The notes under the pieces were generated by a model. It was not told where the DNA came from. It saw only the letters and a program-made list of their open reading frames with translations, and did not search any database. Positions 15,051 to 18,495 of a DNA stretch of 18,495 nt are shown here, in pieces. Position numbers and translations under genes: made by a program. This DNA comes from S012-113 sp965368405 (GTDB lineage Bacteria > Bacteroidota > Bacteroidia > Cytophagales > Cyclobacteriaceae), in assembly GCA_965368405.1 (NCBI GenBank), contig CBDUMS010000077.1, positions 1 to 18,495 of the forward strand, given 5' to 3'. The number at the start of each line of letters is the position of its first letter. Within the stretch, counting starts at the first letter, position 1.

Positions 15051-15305
15051 ATGGAAACACTAGAATATCATAAATCGCAACGCGGTATCTCCAAAAAGGA
15101 TATTACCAATACCCGAAACGAGCTGGTAAGGCTTGCACTGCACATAATTAATGCTTTTCTATTTTTTGGATCTATTTACGTACTTCTTGCTCTTGAGAAT
15201 TCTGTTTACTTAGAATTAGCGAAGGCGACGTTATTGCTATCTTTGGTGCTGTTTATTCATTTGGCATCGAAAGACAGTAATCGGGTGAGTAAAAATAATA
15301 GTTGA
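15051..15305 (+). CDS. Small two-TM membrane protein, unknown function
   Basis: An 84-residue protein starting at ATG 15051 (METLEYHKSQRG...). A GTG at 15033 would add only six hydrophobic residues and is less likely. A polar N-terminus of about 28 residues rich in K, R, N and E precedes two hydrophobic helices, LVRLALHIINAFLFFGSIYV and LAKATLLLSLVLFIHLA, joined by a short acidic loop (LENSVYLE), and a basic tail (KDSNRVSKNNS). I do not recognise the family. It stands 119 bases after the fatty acid hydroxylase gene and 27 bases before the leucine-rich-repeat gene in the same direction, so it may be in an operon with the latter. Confidence 0.6.
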   Translation: METLEYHKSQRGISKKDITNTRNELVRLALHIINAFLFFGSIYVLLALENSVYLELAKATLLLSLVLFIHLASKDSNRVSKNNS

Positions 15306-15332
15306 AATAGGTTTAAAGGTTAGAGATATATA

Positions 15333-16202
15333 TTGAAGAAGAAGGGTAGTCCACATTGGTTGTTAGTAATTCTATTACTAATAGTGAGCTCGGCTGCGGG
15401 CATGGCACAGCAGATTAAGCGATTTAACAGCTTAGAAGAGGCTCTGAAAAACCCAAGCAAAGTTCAGTGGCTAGAGTTACATTCCGATACCTTAGTTAGT
15501 TTTCCTAAGGAAATATTTCTGTTCCCGAACCTCAAGTATTTAGATCTCTCGAATAGTAATCTTCGGACTGTACCCGAGAACATATCAGAATTAAGCAAAC
15601 TGAAATACCTCGACCTGTCGGGAACACAAATAAAAGCGTTGCCGCAATCGATGAGCAAGCTGGACTCTCTGGCAGAATTAGAGCTCTCGTCGCTGAAAGA
15701 CCTGGATCTCATCCGTACCTTCGAGGTACTGGCAAAGATTCCATCGTTGCGGAATCTGGAATTAGAAAACGATGGGTTAACAACACTGCCAATCAATATT
15801 CGATCGTTGCAACAAATAGAGGTATTAAACTTATCGGGCAACCCCATTAAAACTTTACCGAAAGAGTTTGCATCGTTAAGCCATCTTCGCGTATTGTATT
15901 TGAATAACGACAGTAGTTTGGATTTAGACCAGAGCATTAATGTTTTGTCACAAATAAATACCCTGAATGAACTTCATCTAGAAAATGATGGCATTAATTC
16001 TATTCCGCAGGGCATTAAAGACATAAAAGGACTGCGATACCTCTACCTCAACGAAAACGAGATTATAAGTTTGCCGAGAACCTTAAGGATGATGAATCAA
16101 TTACAGTATATCGATCTTGATCATAACCCGATATCTAACCCGTTACTCGATCAGTATATGCTTGAGCTATCGCCGATGTTTAAAATAAATATCAGTAACT
16201 AG
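15333..16202 (+). CDS. Exported leucine-rich-repeat protein
   Basis: A 289-residue protein with a signal peptide (MKKKGSPHWLLVILLLIVSSAAGMAQ) and then leucine-rich repeats to near the C-terminus. The start is TTG at 15333: an in-frame TAG is at 15321-15323, no ATG precedes the Lys-rich n-region, and the next Met (24) lies inside the signal. Repeats of the form LxxLxLxxNxIxxLPxxIxxL begin near residue 65 (LKYLDLSNSNLRTVPENISEL; LKYLDLSGTQIKALPQSM). From 113 on, the repeats form a higher-order unit of 72 residues present twice without gaps (113-184 and 185-256), each with LENDG (144-148 and 216-220) and an irregular repeat (DLDLIRTFEVL / DLDQSINVL). The likely role is protein binding in the periplasm or at the cell surface; the partner is unknown. 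No outer-membrane sorting domain is seen at the C-terminus. Confidence 0.88.
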   Translation: MKKKGSPHWLLVILLLIVSSAAGMAQQIKRFNSLEEALKNPSKVQWLELHSDTLVSFPKEIFLFPNLKYLDLSNSNLRTVPENISELSKLKYLDLSGTQIKALPQSMSKLDSLAELELSSLKDLDLIRTFEVLAKIPSLRNLELENDGLTTLPINIRSLQQIEVLNLSGNPIKTLPKEFASLSHLRVLYLNNDSSLDLDQSINVLSQINTLNELHLENDGINSIPQGIKDIKGLRYLYLNENEIISLPRTLRMMNQLQYIDLDHNPISNPLLDQYMLELSPMFKINISN

Positions 16203-16367
16203 CTTTAGGCTTACGAGTGGCAGGATGTGCTGCGCAAGGGAATTAGACTCTTCGCTGCGCTGCTTCGCTCAGCGTGACGAAAAGGATGTGGGAAATGTAC
16301 TGGAAACGCAATTCAGAGAGCAAGAGCCAAAGAATCTCATCAGCATTAAGGATGAGGAGTTATACCG
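16203..16367. other. Convergent intergenic spacer with GC-rich repeat-like segment and a short open frame
   Basis: This 165-base gap between the LRR gene and the four-TM gene contains 16246-16279, a GC-rich stretch of GCTGC/TTCGCT units with an inverted repeat CGCTG (16258-16262) / CAGCG (16270-16274). On the minus strand it reads like the CGCTGAGCGAAGC-type intergenic repeats known from several bacterial genomes. A 48-codon frame runs from ATG 16225 to TAA 16369-16371 on the plus strand; its second half is rich in E, K and Q and looks protein-like, but the frame crosses the repeat-like segment. It could be a gene remnant or chance. Confidence 0.4.
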
Positions 16368-16763
16368 CTAAAGCTGCCAGTTTTTCTTCCGCGCTTCCTT
16401 CAGGATTAGAACAAAAGGTATCCACCAGATAAAATCGTTGGTAATAAGCGTATAGCCAAACGAAAAAGGCACGGCACCATTAAGGTAATTAACCGCAAAG
16501 CCTAATGGACCAAAAATTTTACCTAGAAATCCGACTGCCACAATTGGCCAATGCTTTACCGGGTTGTGTGCTGCCCACCAGTAGCCCAGGCCATAGACTC
16601 CAATAACCATTCCCATTCCTTGCCAGATCATTGGGTGCACTGGCTCTTCCATACCAGTGAGTTGAAAAAAAGACAGTGGAAATAATACCACCCATGCGCC
16701 CCAAATCAAATTATATACAGCGGCAATACGCATCACTGTTTTCATCCAGTTATTACTTTCCAT
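16368..16763 (-). CDS. Conserved four-TM membrane protein, unknown function
   Basis: A 131-residue integral membrane protein with four predicted helices: about residues 8-35 (VMRIAAVYNLIWGAWVVLFPLSFF), 43-64 (MIWQGMGMVIGVYGLGYWWA), 71-93 and 105-122 (FIWWIPFVLIL). Motifs AAVYNLIWG, WQGMGMVIGVYGLGYWWAA, HWPIVAVGFLGKIFGP and NDFIWWIPF look strongly conserved and remind me of small proteins that are sometimes labelled 'alkyl hydroperoxide reductase' in databases without real support. No catalytic cysteine is present, so that label should not be used. The start overlaps the end of the upstream gene by 11 bases, so the two are probably co-translated and may interact. Confidence 0.8.
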   Translation of the reverse strand: MESNNWMKTVMRIAAVYNLIWGAWVVLFPLSFFQLTGMEEPVHPMIWQGMGMVIGVYGLGYWWAAHNPVKHWPIVAVGFLGKIFGPLGFAVNYLNGAVPFSFGYTLITNDFIWWIPFVLILKEARKKNWQL

Positions 16764-17163
16764 ATTCTATTAAGCTTATTATAAATACTAAGGTCCAGGC
16801 CACTGTCCTGATCCAATTTACCCTAACTAACCGTTCCCTTATTACTATCGTTTCCGGTTCAGTATCAATCTTATTATGTAAGGGTACAGCGATAAAAAAA
16901 GTTACACCCCAGTTCACAAATATTAGCGCTAAGCAAAGAATTGCTGTCCATGAATTAAGGTATACGGCATAACCATAGGCCACGAGCTGGCCAAGCATGA
17001 GTGGCGCAATAATGTAGGAAACTCGTGTCGTATATTGTCCATGCCAGTGTTTAATATCTGATTCGCTATTGCGTAGAAACCCAGGATAGATAACAAGTTG
17101 CACTATCCAGATCAACACCCATAGTGCCGTGTTTGTTACCAGTTGTATGAGCTCTATGTACAT
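16753..17163 (-). CDS. Conserved four-TM membrane protein, unknown function
   Basis: A 136-residue integral membrane protein with four predicted helices: about 8-30 (LVTNTALWVLIWIVQLVIYPGF), 48-68 (VSYIIAPLMLGQLVAYGYAVY), 73-94 (ILCLALIFVNWGVTFFIAVPL) and 117-132. Distinctive conserved-looking segments are IYPGFLR, KHWHGQYTTRVSYI, FFIAVPLHNKID and LVRVNWIRTVAWTLVF; the His, Arg and Trp residues at membrane boundaries suggest a function beyond structure, perhaps cofactor or lipid binding. I recall similar small proteins in other Bacteroidota but cannot name the family. An AAGGA sequence shortly before the ATG is an unusually good Shine-Dalgarno for this window. Its 3' end overlaps the following gene by 11 bases. 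Confidence 0.8.
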   Translation of the reverse strand: MYIELIQLVTNTALWVLIWIVQLVIYPGFLRNSESDIKHWHGQYTTRVSYIIAPLMLGQLVAYGYAVYLNSWTAILCLALIFVNWGVTFFIAVPLHNKIDTEPETIVIRERLVRVNWIRTVAWTLVFIISLIEYGK

Positions 17164-17269
17164 TGTTTCCTTACTTAACTCCCTAACAACAAAAATCAGG
17201 TCGTAATCATTTAATATAAGCTCAAATATTTTTGATAAAATAACTATATTCGATCATGGCTTGGTATTT

Positions 17270-17405
17270 ATTAGTTTGGCGCACACAGGACAGGCATGCC
17301 CAAAACTCATTGAGTACCCATTCATTGCTGTAACTGAGGTGGCGGAGCAGTGGCAAAAGGAGAAACGTTGGACCGCCTTTGGCGGGGAAGACGGAGCTTG
17401 ATGAC
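17270..17405. repeat. GC-rich island in an intergenic region, possible dispersed repeat or gene remnant
   Basis: Within the 262-base gap 17164-17425 the sequence changes sharply: 17281-17400 is about 55% G+C by count (62% for 17341-17400), against roughly 30% just to the left. It contains a hairpin CCGCC-TTT-GGCGG (17373-17385) without a T-tract on either side. A plus-strand frame with no ATG runs from a TTG at 17261 to TGA 17399-17401 (46 codons), with protein-like composition (for example PKLIEYPFIAVTEVAEQW). No promoter or partner gene is apparent. It could be a repeat copy, a decayed element, or an unannotated small RNA or protein. Confidence 0.4.
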
Positions 17406-17425
17406 GGGACAATTAATAGCTCCTT

Positions 17426-17875
17426 TTACTTCGTGGGTTTACGAAATTGCCAGGGGTCGAAGTCTTGCATATACGCTTGTTGTTGTATAATTACTGCTTT
17501 AGGAATATTACGGTCGTAGCTTACGGCAAAACCATAATCGTAACAGAGATAATAGGTGGTACTGTTGTAGCGATAAACACCACTAAATACTCCATAGCGA
17601 TAGCCCATTGAATCGAGTAATTCTTTACGAACAATCGCCTTGCCTTGCGGGCATAATGTTTTTAGAATGCGCCGATTTCGGCGAATGATACTATTGACCT
17701 GTTGAATATACTTTTCTTCATCTTTCTTATGCTGATTATTATATCCGTTGCGGCAGTAGCTATCGCAAAATTTTTTATCGCTTCGGCCATGAAGTGGCTT
17801 ACCGCAGGCCAAGCAATTTACAATAGGTTTATCAGAATTAGAGAAGAGTTTGGTTTCGCTATCGTCCATATGCAA
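17426..17875 (-). CDS. Zinc-ribbon protein, unknown function
   Basis: A 149-residue cytoplasmic protein. An N-terminal treble-clef or ribbon-like zinc site is visible: CLACGKPLHGRSDKKFCDSYCRN, with ligands C21, C24, C37 and C41. It is followed by a basic helical segment (about 48-75, with RRNRR) and an alpha/beta region with many tyrosines (GYRYGVFSGVYRYNSTTYYLCYDYGFAVSYD). I have the impression that the motif CGKPLxGRxDKKFCxxxCRN is common in Bacteroidota hypothetical proteins; nucleic-acid binding is plausible but unproven. The start may be Met1 or Met3. It lies 30 bases after the four-TM gene and is probably in one operon with it. Confidence 0.8.
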   Translation of the reverse strand: MHMDDSETKLFSNSDKPIVNCLACGKPLHGRSDKKFCDSYCRNGYNNQHKKDEEKYIQQVNSIIRRNRRILKTLCPQGKAIVRKELLDSMGYRYGVFSGVYRYNSTTYYLCYDYGFAVSYDRNIPKAVIIQQQAYMQDFDPWQFRKPTK

Positions 17876-17905
17876 AGGGTTAAGCTAAAGTTATACTCGG
17901 TATGG

Positions 17906-18367
17906 CTATTCAGTTGATGATGACTCTTCAGGCTTTGGTAGATTTTTATCCAGTCGATGGTTTTCGAACATTTGCATGGCCGCATTAAGTAACCCGACTA
18001 AGCCAATGCCTAGCACAATTAAACCGAAGGATATTTCCTTATGGACATTTTCGGTACTCTTTAAAAAGCCAATTAGTCCTATCACTAAGAAAGCGACGAT
18101 GGATACGCTCAGTAGGATGAGGAATAATCTTCCCTTTACCGGGCTTTCCCAGACTTTTTGCGAAAACTTATTTTGTGTTTTGGTGGTGTCTTGTAATGTT
18201 GAGAAGCTTACGGCTAGCCCCAAAAAAACAAGCATATTGTTTAATAGGCTCCAGTTGATATCATTCTTGACCAGCGACACCAGAAAAAAACCATAAAAAC
18301 TCAACGCAACGAACACCAAAGGGTATTGCAGATAACTTATTTTATTGAAAAAATCTTTAGCCTTCAT
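17906..18367 (-). CDS. Four-TM membrane protein, unknown function
   Basis: A 153-residue integral membrane protein. Predicted helices are at about 12-33 (YLQYPLVFVALSFYGFFLVSLV), 39-58 (SLLNNMLVFLGLAVSFSTL), 80-102 (LFLILLSVSIVAFLVIGLIGFL) and 112-132 (ISFGLIVLGIGLVGLLNAA). The loop between helices 2 and 3 is polar and cytoplasmic-looking (QDTTKTQNKFSQKVWE), and the tail is charged (HRLDKNLPKPEESSSTE). No enzymatic motif is seen and I do not recognise the family. It is the first gene of a pair with the zinc-ribbon gene, 30 bases apart, and has a good promoter candidate at 18419-18450. Confidence 0.75.
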   Translation of the reverse strand: MKAKDFFNKISYLQYPLVFVALSFYGFFLVSLVKNDINWSLLNNMLVFLGLAVSFSTLQDTTKTQNKFSQKVWESPVKGRLFLILLSVSIVAFLVIGLIGFLKSTENVHKEISFGLIVLGIGLVGLLNAAMQMFENHRLDKNLPKPEESSSTE

Positions 18368-18418
18368 TATTTCGTCATATTTTAAGACATAACAGGATTA
18401 AATACTGCTTATTCCGCA

Positions 18419-18450
18419 TAAATATAGTTAGTTGTCATCTCACTATTCAA
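18419..18450 (-). promoter_or_regulatory. Candidate promoter for the four-TM/zinc-ribbon pair
   Basis: On the minus strand TTG (complement of 18448-18450) is followed after 21 bases by TATATTTA (complement of 18419-18426). This differs from the Bacteroidota -7 consensus TAnnTTTG only in the last base, and the spacing is within the usual range. It lies 51 bases upstream of the ATG, giving a leader of about 45 bases. Confidence 0.45.
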
Positions 18451-18495
18451 TTTTATAAATACTTATTATCGACTATAAGCACTTAGAAAGTCAGA

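Noticed and set aside
15464..15937. Minus-strand open frame of 157 codons opposite the LRR gene
   Set aside because: It is the antisense shadow of regularly spaced leucine codons in the LRR gene; Ser/Arg-rich translation without recognisable domains.
16368..16763. Alkyl hydroperoxide reductase annotation for the 131-residue protein
   Set aside because: It is a four-TM protein with no catalytic cysteine; the label would be a database misannotation.
17373..17385. CCGCC-TTT-GGCGG hairpin as an intrinsic terminator
   Set aside because: Neither strand has a T-tract after the stem, and it lies between genes both read on the minus strand at a distance from the upstream stop codon.
1..18495. CRISPR arrays, tRNA/rRNA genes, insertion sequences, phage or anti-phage defence modules
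   Set aside because: No regularly spaced direct repeats, no cloverleaf or rRNA sequence, and no transposase, integrase or recognised defence gene were found on either strand.

Overview
The window is about 18.5 kb of a moderately AT-rich (roughly 40% G+C by eye) genome, most likely from the Bacteroidota and probably a Cytophagales-like lineage. The support is: a DUF6588-type outer-membrane protein, a Bacteroidota-style Kdo transferase, almost no Shine-Dalgarno sequences, and several upstream elements resembling the Bacteroidota promoter (TTG at -33, TAnnTTTG at -7). Assignment to a family is inference. The region is chromosomal in character: no integrase, transposase, CRISPR array, tRNA or rRNA was seen. 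No gap between genes exceeds 300 bases; the longest is 17164-17425.

Layout. 1-1004 (minus) is the 5' part of a DUF6588 protein that runs off the left edge. Diverging from it is a peroxide-defence pair: a PerR-like Fur-family regulator (1151-1582) and a typical 2-Cys peroxiredoxin (1604-2233). The pair is preceded by a near-perfect Fur/PerR box and closed by a strong intrinsic terminator (2261-2293). Next come waaA/kdtA (Kdo transferase, lipid A core assembly) and rsgA (30S maturation GTPase), joined by an ATGA overlap.

4511-9676 (minus) is a tight four-gene operon: TetR regulator, ABC transporter (permease plus ATPase), HlyD-type adaptor, TolC-type outer-membrane channel. Together these would form a tripartite envelope-spanning exporter. 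Its nucleotide-binding domain is strikingly degenerate, and the upstream region carries a palindrome with phased repeats of its half-site, a good candidate TetR operator. 9843-12391 (minus) is a two-gene operon of a magnesium-chelatase-like/MoxR-type AAA+ ATPase and a VWA/MIDAS protein, with no tetrapyrrole genes nearby.

12453-13478 (minus) is a predicted lipoprotein metallophosphatase. It diverges from a secreted cyclophilin (13574-14143), which is followed by a fatty acid hydroxylase/sterol desaturase family membrane protein with a GTG start. Then come a small two-TM protein and an exported leucine-rich-repeat protein with a TTG start and an internal 72-residue duplication. The right end (minus) holds a pair of overlapping four-TM proteins, a zinc-ribbon protein and another four-TM protein. 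Two intergenic stretches (16203-16367 and about 17270-17405) contain unusually GC-rich, hairpin-bearing DNA that looks like dispersed repeat or gene remnant rather than normal intergenic sequence.

Most of the window is ordinary housekeeping or envelope content. The parts most worth a second look are the exporter with the degenerate ATPase and its putative phased operator, the PerR variant lacking structural zinc cysteines with its own box, and the AAA+/VWA pair.
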